DNA of 64,000 nucleotides from the NCBI GenBank assembly GCA_035235625.1, contig CP141143.1, positions 31,630,592-31,694,591 on the forward strand, written 5' to 3'. Below the pieces are notes generated by a model. It saw nothing but the letters and a program-made list of their open reading frames with translations, was not told the origin of the DNA and did not search any database. The position numbers and the translations under genes are program-made. Positions 25,350 through 35,767 of this stretch are shown one piece after another. Position 1 is the first letter of the stretch. Each line of letters begins with the position of its first letter. Source of the stretch: Saururus chinensis. Taxonomy: Eukaryota > Streptophyta > Magnoliopsida > Piperales > Saururaceae.

Positions 25350-26800
25350 AGTGAAGGGGGATGCCCCCTTCACTCTATGGGGCCAGAGACAGCGCCGCTA
25401 CCGACCATCGGCCTCGTCCTGGCAACGCCGCAACTGCCTCCCCGGCTTGGCCCCGACGACCACCGCCCCTCTTCCTTCCCTTTTCTGTTTTGACCCGGTG
25501 GCCCCCCATTTGAAATTTCTGCCCAATCTGCCATCGTCTCTGCCTGCATGGCCGCCAGCTCGCCGCCCAGGCTTCGCCCCCTCCATGACTACCTCTGAAC
25601 ACCTTCGTCCCAGCCTCCCTGCTCCCTGTCACCGCTCTTTGCCTTACTCCCCATTTTGGTATGTGAACTATCGTTTTTGCCCAATTCGCCACTATCGTTG
25701 ACTGCATGGCCTCCAACTCACCGCCATAGTTTTGCCTCAGCCAGAGCAACCTCCGGCCACCGTCATCCTGGCCTTCCCACCCTCCACCGGCCTGAGGTAA
25801 GATTGGCTCCATCCCATTTTGTTTATAGTTTTAGTTTCTGTCTATTGTGACTTGCGGCTGTGCTGTCGATCGATGGGCACTATTGTTCGGCCTTTGGCCT
25901 TTCCCCCAGCTCGGCGATGGCAAGGCTGCCGCCCCGGTCGCCACCTTGGCTGCCACCTCCCTTAGCCCCCTCTGCCCTATTCCAAATGGGATCAGAAATT
26001 CCCCCTTCTTTTTGCCATGCATGTGCATTGCAAACCACAGTTGTACCGCTGGTCTCCGGTCACTGCCGACTGGCTGTTGGCCTTCTCCCAGCTCAGCGAT
26101 GGCAAGGCCGCTACCCTAGACTGAACCACCACCTCCCCCGGCCCGTCACCCCTCCTTCTACTATGTTCTTATCCGGATAGATTTTTTCCTCTCTCTTTTT
26201 GGTTATTTTTCTGTCTTTCTGTAGCTGTGAGTAACTGGAGGAGCTTCAGCTCACCGTCGCCAACTCCGTCGGGCCGACAATGGCAGGTAACCACCACTCG
26301 TGCTTATTCTCCTCTCCTCCAGGCTCCATCGCTCCACTCAGTCTGAAACACAAAGACTTTGCCTTGTTTCAGTCTAGTAGTGTCGATTCGCCATCACTAG
26401 ATTCCGTACGAACTTCGATTGGTGTCCGTCTAGCTTGCCATAGCGTGTGATTGCTGAGTCACCAACATATTCCAAGTCCGGCCTCCGACCCTATTTGGTT
26501 GTTCATGGCTTGACGATGTGTGTCTGTCGCCCCAACTCGGCACACTATCACTCCAACTAAATCGGGTCTCTTCAATTCTCTGACCGGCTATTCTGCTGCC
26601 CGACATTGGCTAGCAGATAGTTGCAGATGTCGGCTTGAACCAATATCGGCAAGGGGCTGCCGCTCCCAGCCTTCTACACGTCTTCTACACACACTAGACG
26701 CCCCTAAACTCTGGGGTATGTCTCTGACTGCCACTGATGGGCCCAGCTCCAACCCAAGCCAACATGTCCAGCTTGATATTGCGTAGACATGGGCCACATG
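25350..26800. other. GC-rich block inside giant LTR
   Basis: This block is C-rich on the plus strand, unlike everything around it. It gives several overlapping Pro/Ser/Arg-rich frames on both strands, none with a known domain and none clearly selected. It has an internal duplication: CCCAGCTCGGCGATGGCAAG at 25910-25929 and CCCAGCTCAGCGATGGCAAG at 26088-26107, about 178 bp apart. A similar C-rich block at 32780-33330 lies in the neighbouring partial LTR. It may be the U3 region, or host DNA captured by the element. Confidence 0.5.
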
Positions 26801-29800
26801 TTTGATCGACATTGGATCTGCCCCGACCCAGTGACGGTGAGGGTCAACACTTTTGGCCCGATTCTACCTTTGCACCCTCACTTTTGTTACCATGATCCAA
26901 AACCTACGGGAAAGAGTTCCCAAATTCTGATTCTTCCAAGGATAACTAAAATTGTCATCCATTAAGCTCAGTCCATAGAAGGCACAACTGATGTCGTGCC
27001 AGTATCCTCCACCGTAAGACATGCTTAATGCCTTTGTCGGCCACCTACGTCGGGCCTTAGTGCCTCAACGTGTGTTTATAGAACGACTCCACCACTAGGT
27101 AATATGGCCGCTAAAGCCCTTCTTTGTCTCTCATATGTCCGTGAGTACGCAACCAAGCCCTACACTATGTTGTGAGGCTTTGACAATGCAGAATTGTAGC
27201 TGTTGGATGTGGTATGCAGTCTATTTTAACGTTTTGTGGCCAATGAAGTGTTTTTAACCATTGGCTGACCTCCTATCAGTCACCCCCCATTCTGTGGTTG
27301 CTTTTGCCATTTCTAATGACACGACCTTATGCCTGGCCGCCTTAGTGTGCCCAACCTTTGTTTCAAGTGAAATTAGTCTAACCGTATCGAGATTAATTCT
27401 AGCATTTCTGAAAGTCCTCGGGATAGCAACTTTCTCAGTGCAATGCTTTTGGCTATTGATTTCGCCCTCAACATTGCCGCAGTCGTGTGCTCGCCATCAA
27501 ACTCGCGTGGATTATGAGGTAGGGGACCTTGAACTCGTAATTTCATTATAGCATGCTTTGATTGCGTAGTAGCATGCTAGGAGTTTTTAACTTAATTCTT
27601 TGCATGATTATGCTAATTAAATAAACATGTTATATGTATGTAAATTGTGCGTATGTTAGTGAAGACTTAAGGATACTTATGTAAGTTATGAATTATATGT
27701 ATGTGATCAGAGCGTGTGATAGATCTTTGTTGTGGGCTGGTGGTGTGTGATCGATGGGCATGAGTAGGAGTGTTTGATTATAAGTTTATCGAAGGGGTAC
27801 TTCATGGGCTATGACGTGGAACTGTGATCGTATGTTGGGCAAGGAAAGACGTAAGATTGATAGGCGAATCTTGGATTTGATGAGATTGAAGAATTGGTTT
27901 GGATTGAGTTGGGGGGGTATGTTGGAGCAATGAGCAGAAGACCTACACAATGTAAGGATTTGGAAGATTTAAGGTTCTTAACATCTGTAGGAATTTGTGA
28001 ATTAGTGAGAGTAAACAACATAATTAGACCCACAGAATGTACGTAATATGAATTGTAATGAAAGAATAATGAGTAAGGAATTAGTAAGGGTTTAATGACA
28101 GGACTTAGGTCTAAAGGGTTTCATTTGAGGAGTTCGAGTAACAATAGGCATCGCCATTTCTAGCGGCGCCGTGGTTTAAAAATCATGGCGCCACGGTTTT
28201 TTAGCTCGACTCACCCTATTTATACCCCATTTGGATTCATTTTTCAGCAATTCTTCTTCTCCCCCGTTCCTAACCGTTATGAATCAGATTAAGGCCGTTC
28301 AAGAGGTGTTCTTAAGTAAATTGAGTGTGCCCTACGCAATGGAGTGGTCCGTTCTTTGAGTTGGAGACCATACGAAGAGGAAATGCCCCAAGAGAATGAG
28401 AGGTCCTGCCCGTTGTCCTTGAGCAATGACAATCTTCTTTTTTTCTGTTTCTGAGCATCCTAGCTCCGATTTAGTCCATCCAGGAGGCATTCTTACTAAA
28501 TCGAGCATGTTCTTCGCAATGGAGGGGTCCATTCTATGATTTGGTGATCGTATGAGGAGAAAATGCCCCAAGACAAGGAAAAACCCTACCTGCTATCCTC
28601 AAGCACCAGAGAAAGAAAAAGGAGTCAGAAGTAAGATGAGGTTCTATCCGAAGTTGTCTGGCCACAACAAGAGAAGCAATCCAGAGTAGGGGAGGTTCTG
28701 TCTACCGCCCACGGGCACGGAAATGAGAAGAGTCTCCGGCAAGGAGAATGTTTATACGTAGTCCTTCAGTACAAGACAAGGAACGTTTGGAGGCTAGAGG
28801 AAGCTTCGCCTACTACCTTTGATCCTAAGGAGAGGACACCAAGAAGGAACGAGCAACTCCGAATACCATTATCTTACGAGACATGAGGGGAGTAAGTATT
28901 TCTGACATCCCATTTATGATCTGCGTGTGCTAAATTACGATGTGTGCTATGCTATGCCATGATCCCTTGTGCTCTAATTTGTTATGCTCTGATGTGACAT
29001 GTTTATGTTCCGTCTTGCTCTAGGGTAGAGCAAGATGTATAGTATGTGTGTGTGTTCGGTCTCGGCTCAGTGATGGAGCGAGATGTGTGTATGTAGTTTT
29101 GATCCCTCTTTATGGTAGAGCGAGATGTACATTTTTATTGGCTTATTAATTTCCGCTTGACTCCTATATATGACAAATTTTTGTATAACTCCGACTAAAT
29201 ATTAATATATATGTATTTTAACGTATATAATTTTATGATGTTTGTTGTATGTATTAGCCATTCGGCAGAACTATGTTTGGATCCGATCGTGTTGGAATAA
29301 TATCCAATACGTACGTAAGCAACCAACGACAAGACAACGTTGGCCCGATCCAAATCAATTATAAGTATATGTTTTATTTTATTTTACATGCGATGAACTA
29401 TGAAGCTTCGTTGTGTGTATGTGTCTATTACAACCTGAGTCTACGTACAGGGAAGCCTTGAAGCTCCGTAGTGCGTAGATGAATATTTTACCTCTTGCAC
29501 ACAGACGATGATTCCTGGTCCAAGGAAAGAAAATTTTCTATTTGTGATTTTGTGGGCCCAGCTCGGCTTGGGTTGTTACAATTTGATTTTAAGGCGGATG
29601 GTATAAGATGTAAGGCCGTAAGTATTTAATGGTAAGTGTGTGAGTATGGAATTCGAGTTCGACAAGTAAGACTATGCTGAGATTCGTAAGACGGTAAGTG
29701 TAAGGGTGGGGGATGAGCTAAGTAAAAAATGCTACTTTTGTCATTTAGAGCTTCAGAACAAGCGTAGAACTAGCTTTATTAGCTGAAGAATATAAGAAGG

Positions 29801-30039
29801 AAGTAGTTTCGAACATAATTGTATATGCATAAGTTACCTAATATGAATTTGAATGGTAAGTCACTTTAATTTGATAACATTGTGAGTTTGAGACTAAGGG
29901 TTTCAATGGATTAAGTTCCATTTTTTAGCACGTCGATAGGTTATCAACTGAGCATCCTTCCTGGTCTAGCCATGGTGTTATCCTGTGGGATTGGTCTTGG
30001 TGTTGTATTTCGGCCCAAACGTTTGATGCTCTGTTGATA

Positions 30040-30190
30040 GCGCTGTAAGTTTATACTCTTCTTGGGCATTGTATGTATTTCTGTCTATAGATGACATTGT
30101 ATGTTCTGCCCAAGAGTGACATTGTAAGATTCCTACCTAAGAGAGGCATTGTATATTTTTTGCCTTTAGTTGGCACTATATGGCCCCAGA
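30040..30190 (+). repeat. Degenerate tandem repeat around GGCATTGTAT
   Basis: About five imperfect units of 25-33 bp, each built on (G)(A/G)CATTGTA(T/A) followed by a TTCTGCC-like and an AAGAG-like phrase. The inverted copy of this LTR shows the same pattern as TGCCAC and CTCTT phrases around 36880-37090, so the array belongs to the LTR family. Confidence 0.6.
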
Positions 30191-30419
30191 GAGTGGGCAT
30201 TTGTGCGCTCAGGTAAGCAATATCATGGACATGCTCTTACCGTTTGATCCTGTGCCCCATGAGCACAGGTGTGCCTTGCCTTTGGAAAAGTCCATGAAGT
30301 CTAGTTGTTCCCCGAAGGTTAAGGTGACGCCCCCATGGCATTCCCTTCCTTTCCGACATTGGAGCTTGTTCATTGTAATGAGCTTCAGTTGTTGGTAGTA
30401 TGTGTACGATAGTAAGAGT

Positions 30420-30660
30420 AAGTTGCATATTTCAAATTCTGAGGAAGTTGCACATATAAGATCCAATGTAAGTGTAAGCTTCTAAGGAAGATAGTAAGAG
30501 TAAGTTTATGAATATGAGTAAGATTGTACAAGTAAATTCATATGAGTAAGGTTGTACGAATTTGTGTAAGTTATATGAGAAAGCATACAGTTGTACGACT
30601 AAGTTAGTAAGACTTTGATTCAGAGTGTAAGTGTAAGAGTATGCTACAAGAGTAAGTGTA
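30420..30660 (+). repeat. GTAAG-rich array inside giant LTR
   Basis: This stretch is dominated by short phrases built on GTAAG, AGTAAG and GTGTAAG, separated by ATATGA- and GTAC-type spacers. The inverted copy at about 36380-36660 is correspondingly CTTAC-rich, and the copy at 63760-64000 holds a more regular version with a 36-bp repeated unit. GTAAG is also the core of a 5' splice site. Confidence 0.7.
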
Positions 30661-31301
30661 AGTTCAGCCAATACAATCGTATGCATACAAGACAATTTAT
30701 TTATGTTGCATGTACTTCTTGCTTCATGTGTGGTTGCATGAATGCATCTATGTATGAGCTTACAAAGTTCATTGATTTGTTTTCCCCTATTGGGTATTTT
30801 CCTACTAAGTATGAAAATACTCACCCTATTTTTTTAGCCCTTTGTTTGGAGGCTTTTGGAGGTTGATCGATAGCTTTTTGGAATAGACTATTCCCCGTGG
30901 TGAACTATTCTTCCTTGACTTAGAGTGCAGAGAAATCGTAGTGAGGCTATGTGGATTTTAGTGTCATGATCTCATGTATTGATTAAGGTGAGAGAAATGT
31001 ATTATGTATTGGACTTGGGTATGTATATACGATTCATTTTTTGGAGTGTGAAAGAACTTATACTTAGAGATGCTTTGAGTGTATTTATTTTGAAAGCCCA
31101 TGGCCATGATAGGTTTTACTTTTACGTTTTCATTTCGGGTCATGCATGAGAATGTTAGTTTTGTCGTACGATGAATTAATTTACGAAAATTATTTTCATA
31201 TGTTTTGAATTTTGTGGTTTTATTTGATTTACATTCGTATCTTGAAATAAAATATTTATAAAATTTTTAATTAAATATAAGGAAAAACCTCAGGCGTGAC
31301 A

Positions 31302-31306
31302 CTTAG
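31302..31306. repeat. Target duplication CTTAG, right of giant LTR
   Basis: Right-hand partner of the CTTAG at 25027-25031. Confidence 0.75.
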
Positions 31307-32212
31307 AGATTTGTGACTCCTTAACCTTGCCTAGCCATCAGATTTTAAGGCAACCTAAGGATAATTGTCTCAAGCACCTTATTTGATTCTTCAACGCTTG
31401 AAGATAGAGTTTTTTCACTCACACCCTCTTCATATTATGCTCATATACTTGGTGGGTAGTCTAGGTTTTGAATTTGTTGGGGATCTCTTCATCTTTCTCC
31501 TAGAGCTAGGTTTGTTAGGATGGTTGTTAGGGCATTCAAACCTAGTATGGGTATCTCTATGATAAATGTCACACACTTCCACTAAATTAGATTTATATTT
31601 TAGTGCTTCCCTCTTGGCCTTGGTGGATTGTCACTACCTTAGGGGTTTAATGACTCTCTTGGGCCTTCACAAAGGTAGTAGGTTTGACTATGAGTATGAA
31701 CATTAAAGTTTTAAAATATAAGTTCTTTCTACCTATTTTACTACTCTTGAAGCCATGCAATATTTTTTTAGAGAACATAAGTTCTCTATTGAGAGTACTA
31801 AATTTATCTATTTCATTTTTATGCTCAGCCTTAAGGGTATCAACCTCACTCACCAACTATGTATTCAGCTTGATTGTCTCTTGAGAGGTAAATTCAAATA
31901 TGTCATGTAACATCTCTGATTTTTCTACAATAACTTTTTGAAATATTTTTACTATTTTTTTGCTTATTTTCTAATAAAGAAGTATATTTTTTTTGTTGTT
32001 TTACCTTGATATTTGTGTCTATAGAATTGGACATAAGATGTAATTGCACATAGTAGGCTTTGTTGTGCTACAAAGGAAGTTGGCACAAAAAACAAAAAAA
32101 TTGAAAACAATAGAAAAAAATTAAAAAGTGGAAGGAAAATCCATTGCGAATAATAGGGCTTTGCCATATGAAAGTCATCTTAGAGGCACAAAAGAAGGCT
32201 TTAGTATATAAA

Positions 32213-32658
32213 GGGCCCGTTTGGGAGGCGATTTCCGCTCTCAAAAATCACTTTGTTGAGGGCGGAAATCACTATTCCGGCGAAAAACTGTTTGAAAAGA
32301 CAATTTAAGGTAAAATCATTTTTTCTGGCATAAGTCAACTTCCAAAATTTGATTTCTTTAAGAACTCTCCTCGTGGAATTCTCCTCACGAGGAGAGTTCT
32401 TAAAGAAATCGCTTTCTGATTTGAAATTACGTGAAAAGACGTTTTGCCCATCATTTCTTTTGTATAATAATTATATTAAAAGGTATTTTTGTTATTTTAT
32501 GTGCAAAAATCAAAATGGAGCTAAAATCATATTTCTCTTTTAAATCATCTACTAAAATTTAAACTAAATATCTTCCACTTTTGCTTTTCTTTTCAAAAAT
32601 CAATTATAAAACTAATCTATTTTCTTTCTACTTTAAATTACCTCTCAAACACCCCCCC
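32213..32658. mobile_element. Foldback MITE with inverted ends
   Basis: The left end reads GGGCCCGTTTGGGAGGCGATTT. The right end, reverse-complemented, reads GGGGGGTGTTTGAGAGGTAATTT, so the two ends are imperfect inverted repeats of about 22 bp. The roughly 446-bp element has no coding capacity and is centred on a perfect palindrome. Ends of the GTTTGG type are common in plant hAT and PIF/Harbinger MITEs. I could not find a convincing target duplication, so the superfamily is open and the ends may be off by a few bases. Confidence 0.6.
32351..32410. repeat. Perfect 25-bp inverted repeat, 10-nt loop
   Basis: The left arm 32351-32375 (starting GATTTCTTTAAGAACTC) and the right arm 32386-32410 are exact reverse complements over 25 bases. 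The loop is 32376-32385. It sits near the middle of the foldback MITE. An RNA copy would fold into a strong hairpin, the kind of structure from which plant small RNAs are often made. Confidence 0.95.
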
Positions 32659-33318
32659 AAGAGTGGGATTTGATATGTTGAAGAGACTTGGGAGAGTAGT
32701 TCCATGTGTAAAATGGAGGTTTGACGCGTAAAGACAAACGAGGGGCATTAAATGAAAATAATCTAAATTATAACATATTGTGACTTAGCCAGCCACGATC
32801 GTGTTATTTTTCTGGAAGCCCTGGGGAGCTCCAGATCTCTTTGGTGTCTCCCTTCTCTGCATCTCAGCCCCACCTCCATCGTGCTCCACCGCTGTTTGGC
32901 TGCCAGAGCTGCCACAGTCGCCACAACGCCCTCTGCACACGTACCCTGTTGTCTCCCCTATTTCTCCCTCTTCTTTGTGCATTGGGACCGTCAGAGCCAT
33001 TATCCACCATCTGCTGTTGGATTTTGCTCCACCCGATTGCCACAACCTCTGAAGTGTCGGCCAAAGCCGTTGCCTTTCCTTCCCTAGCCCCTCTTGCATC
33101 CGCCGCCACCTCCAGTTTCTTCCTCATCTATGTACATCTTGGCTGCGAGAGAGTTGCTTATCATTGTCTCTTGCCATAATTCATTCCGCAGGGTCTCCAA
33201 GAGCACAGTGGGGTCAACCAGCGACTCCGCCTGCCTCCTAGGCTTCTCCTTGTGATTGATGCTGCCTCACCACTTATTTACGAAATTGGCCCGCTCCCCT
33301 ACCTTCTGCCATAGCCAC

Positions 33319-33326
33319 GGGCAAAG
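33319..33326. repeat. hAT target duplication GGGCAAAG, left
   Basis: Exact match to 33913-33920 across the element. Confidence 0.85.
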
Positions 33327-33912
33327 CAGAGCCGGCTCGGTACTATTAGAGGCCTAAGGCGAAATGTTTAAGTGAAATATTTTTTATTTTTTATTAAAAT
33401 ATATATAATTAATTACTTGTTAATATAGAGCTAACAAGTTTATTTAAAATAAATTTAAGTCTAAAATTATTTATTTAAATTTCATTAATAAGATAGAGAA
33501 GAAATAAAAAATGAATTGAGATATAAATGTCTGGTGCACCCAATATAGAGGTTAAAGAGATTTTAAGATCAACATCTAACTTTAGGTATATATTTCTTTA
33601 TTTGGATAAGTGGCCTAAATATTTTAAATTTTAATTATAATTGGAGATGATTAATTTAAAGGAAACATAAATGAAGAATAGTAAAGTGAGGCCTTTACAT
33701 AAATGAGGAATAGTAAGGTGAGGCTTTTTTTTTCTGTACTTACAAAGTGAGGCTTCATTTTCTATAATATAGGAATAAATGGAGGGCCTTAGGCAACATA
33801 CTTTATATTCATTTGTATAAAATGAGGCCTCTCTTTGTGGTGGCTCTTAGGCCTTTCTTTGTGGTGGGCCTTAGGCAGCTGTCTAAGCTGCCTAGGCATG
33901 GAGCCGGCCCTA
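33327..33912. mobile_element. hAT-type non-autonomous element with 8-bp TSD
   Basis: The left end CAGAGCCGGCTC and the right end, reverse-complemented TAGGGCCGGCTC, are terminal inverted repeats. The flanking bases are identical: GGGCAAAG at 33319-33326 and at 33913-33920. An 8-bp duplication and CAG/TAG-type ends are diagnostic of hAT elements. The 586-bp element has no transposase frame, so it would need an enzyme supplied elsewhere. Its sequence includes GGCCTAAGGC and CCTTAGGC phrases inside the ends. It inserted into older retroelement DNA. Confidence 0.85.
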
Positions 33913-33920
33913 GGGCAAAG
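33913..33920. repeat. hAT target duplication GGGCAAAG, right
   Basis: Exact match to 33319-33326. Confidence 0.85.
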
Positions 33921-33984
33921 GTGCCATGTATTTTCCTTTCGCCTTCGTCCTTCTCTTCCCCACCCGCCAGAGCAACGAGTGAGG

Positions 33985-34090
33985 CTCAGTGTCAGTTATG
34001 TGGACCTGCTTGCCAAATGTTTGACCAAACTCCTTACAGTGGAAGGTGCCTTTATGTAGACCCATTTTGCCATGTTGAGTTGTTTAGGCT
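33985..34090 (+). pseudogene. Possible copia polyprotein C-terminal remnant
   Basis: The frame VSYVDLLAKCLTKLLTVE resembles the last conserved phrase of Ty1/copia polyproteins (of the type TEDMLADPLTKGLP), which follows RNase H. A stop follows soon after, and an LTR-like sequence starts at 34097. The match is short, so this is tentative. Confidence 0.4.
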
Positions 34091-34096
34091 AGTTCA

Positions 34097-34794
34097 TGTT
34101 GGGTGACGTACCCACGTAAACAGGTATCGAGAGAGTCGTAAGAGAGGAGGATAAGAGGTGGGACCATCACAATGAGTGGACTATTCTCAATGGAAATTGA
34201 TGTGGGTAGTTACATAAAGGGAAAGAAGACTGGACTCTCCCTTGCAACATACGATCCTCTTTCTCTCCCACACGAAAACTAGAGAAGTGCTTTTTTTTTT
34301 ACACCAAGATGAACTAGAGAAAAGGCACTAGTTTCTCTAGCTTTTGGTGCATGGTGATAAAAGAAAAAAATAGGTATTTTTTAAGGCTTTGTATTCAATT
34401 CTCTCTCATAATCTATTAAGTTTTCATCTTCTTTGGAGCCCTATCTCAAGTCAATTTTCCCAGTAAATTGGCTAAGGGCTTCTTCTTGTTTTTAAAAGGA
34501 GTGATACATTAAAGAAGTAATTTTAATTTTTACTATTTATAATTGAAATAAAGAAAATGTCATACTTGATTTTAGGTGATTGGCCATGTTTTTGGGGCTT
34601 ATCTTCTAAAGGTTAGTAGTTCTTAATTCATTCTTTGATTATTATTAATCTTGAAGTTATTTGAATTGATCTACAACTTATATGCATGTTTTGTTGTAAA
34701 TGCATGTACATTGATTGTGAGGGACATAAAGGTTACAATTTTCTACATCCACAAGCTGGGCTCGCCACCAAGCTTCCGTTGCTGCCACCCAACA
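34097..34794 (+). mobile_element. LTR with 9-bp inverted ends TGTTGGGTG
   Basis: The segment starts TGTTGGGTG and ends CACCCAACA, a perfect 9-bp terminal inverted repeat with TG...CA ends, 698 bp apart. The bases after it (TAGTATAAGAGC, 34796-34807) resemble the initiator-Met-tRNA primer site TGGTATCAGAGC with two changes, as expected after a 5' LTR. The bases before it look like the end of a copia polyprotein, as expected before a 3' LTR. No 5-bp duplication flanks it (GTTCA and GTAGT). Confidence 0.55.
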
Positions 34795-34807
34795 GTAGTA
34801 TAAGAGC

Positions 34808-35767
34808 TCTGGTTCATGGATTGGTGTTAGAAATTATCTTTTTATCCCTTGCCGCCCCTAGGTATGTTGCAGATAGGGTTTGCGATATTTCCCTCATCAT
34901 GATAGTAATTAAATTTATGTTTGAATAGCATTTTTTGTTACTGTTTAAAGTAGGCCTCTACCAATTTTGGGCACAATCTAATCTTGAGAAGCATGCCAAG
35001 CGCTGTCCCTTGGACCAAATTCACCCAAATCCGAATTGAATTTTTTTAGCATTTCTTTTGGGTTCTTTAGGATCCTAATTGGCTAGAATTAACTTTTAAT
35101 TGGTGAATTGAAATTAAAGAATTATTTTATAATTAGATTTTGCCCTAAAAGAGACTTATTTTATAAAACTTGATTTCAAGGGCATTATAGTAAATTCACC
35201 TTGTTGGATTCAATTGTTGAGGCTTATTGATATACTGTTTAAAAGTGTTTGTGTGTTTACTCTCATGTTTGTGAAGTGATTGATGCATATAAATTACACA
35301 ATTGTTGTATGTAATTGTTTGTGCTTAACTAGCACAAGGGCAGTTTAATAACTTTACACACTTCACACTTTTGGTTTTTTGGACAGAAGTATAGATCGGT
35401 GTTATTTATAATGTTCACTCCTTTTTATTACTTGTTTAACATAGTAAGAATATATATTGCTTACTTGTTTGATTTAAGAAATTATTGCTATACATAACCC
35501 TTTATAAGCATAAAATAATAAATTCACTCTCTTTACGTACACCAAAATATTGGAGAGTGAACTTACTTGCTGATGAGATTAATTAGGGTCCTACTCCTTT
35601 TATATCCATTTAAATTAGTGAGAAGCATTGTTTATTTACCTACTTATTACCTTGTTTAACTATGTAATTGTAAACATATTTTCTTTTTGTGTCATAACAT
35701 CCTGTATGGTTCCTAGTGAGTTGAGAAATTGAAAAGGTCAACTCCACCAACTATCTCACTTGGAAGA
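34808..35767. other. Gene-free region after the LTR
   Basis: No gag frame can be read after the possible primer site. AT-rich, with no recognisable feature. Confidence 0.45.

Larger units (their letters stand above)
25032..31301 (+). mobile_element. Giant LTR-like unit (6.27 kb), probable solo LTR
   Basis: The unit starts TGTAACATCCCC and ends GGCGTGACA, so it has TG...CA ends. The 5 bp on each side are identical: CTTAG at 25027-25031 and at 31302-31306. Inside there is no gag, protease, RT or integrase phrase and no second internal copy of the start. A solo LTR, or a non-autonomous element without coding capacity, fits best. Related ends confirm the borders: the minus-strand copy at 63056 ends GCGTTACA, and a second start TGTAACATCTC occurs at 31906. 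A partial inverted copy covers 35768-38845. Composition changes strongly along the unit: AT-rich start, GC-rich 25350-26800, then AT-rich with repeat arrays. A hairpin-like motif lies about 480 bp before the end. Confidence 0.7.
31906..33326 (+). mobile_element. Partial LTR of the giant family, interrupted
   Basis: It starts TGTAACATCTCTGATTTTTC, closely matching the start of the giant LTR at 25032, and the next 60-100 bp also align (TTTTTTTGCTTATTTTC against TTTTTTGCTTGTATTTTC). It is then interrupted by the foldback MITE at 32213-32658. A C-rich block follows (32780-33320), like the one in the full copy, and then the hAT-type MITE at 33327. The LTR 3' end was not found, so it is truncated or replaced by the copia-derived sequence near 33950. 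Confidence 0.55.

Noticed and set aside
25375-25812. Minus-strand 145-codon Gly/Arg-rich frame
   Set aside because: It is the complement of C-rich LTR sequence and overlaps open frames on the plus strand; low complexity.
30420-30660. CRISPR-like array
   Set aside because: Repeats are short and degenerate with no constant repeat/spacer pattern, and the DNA is plant nuclear.
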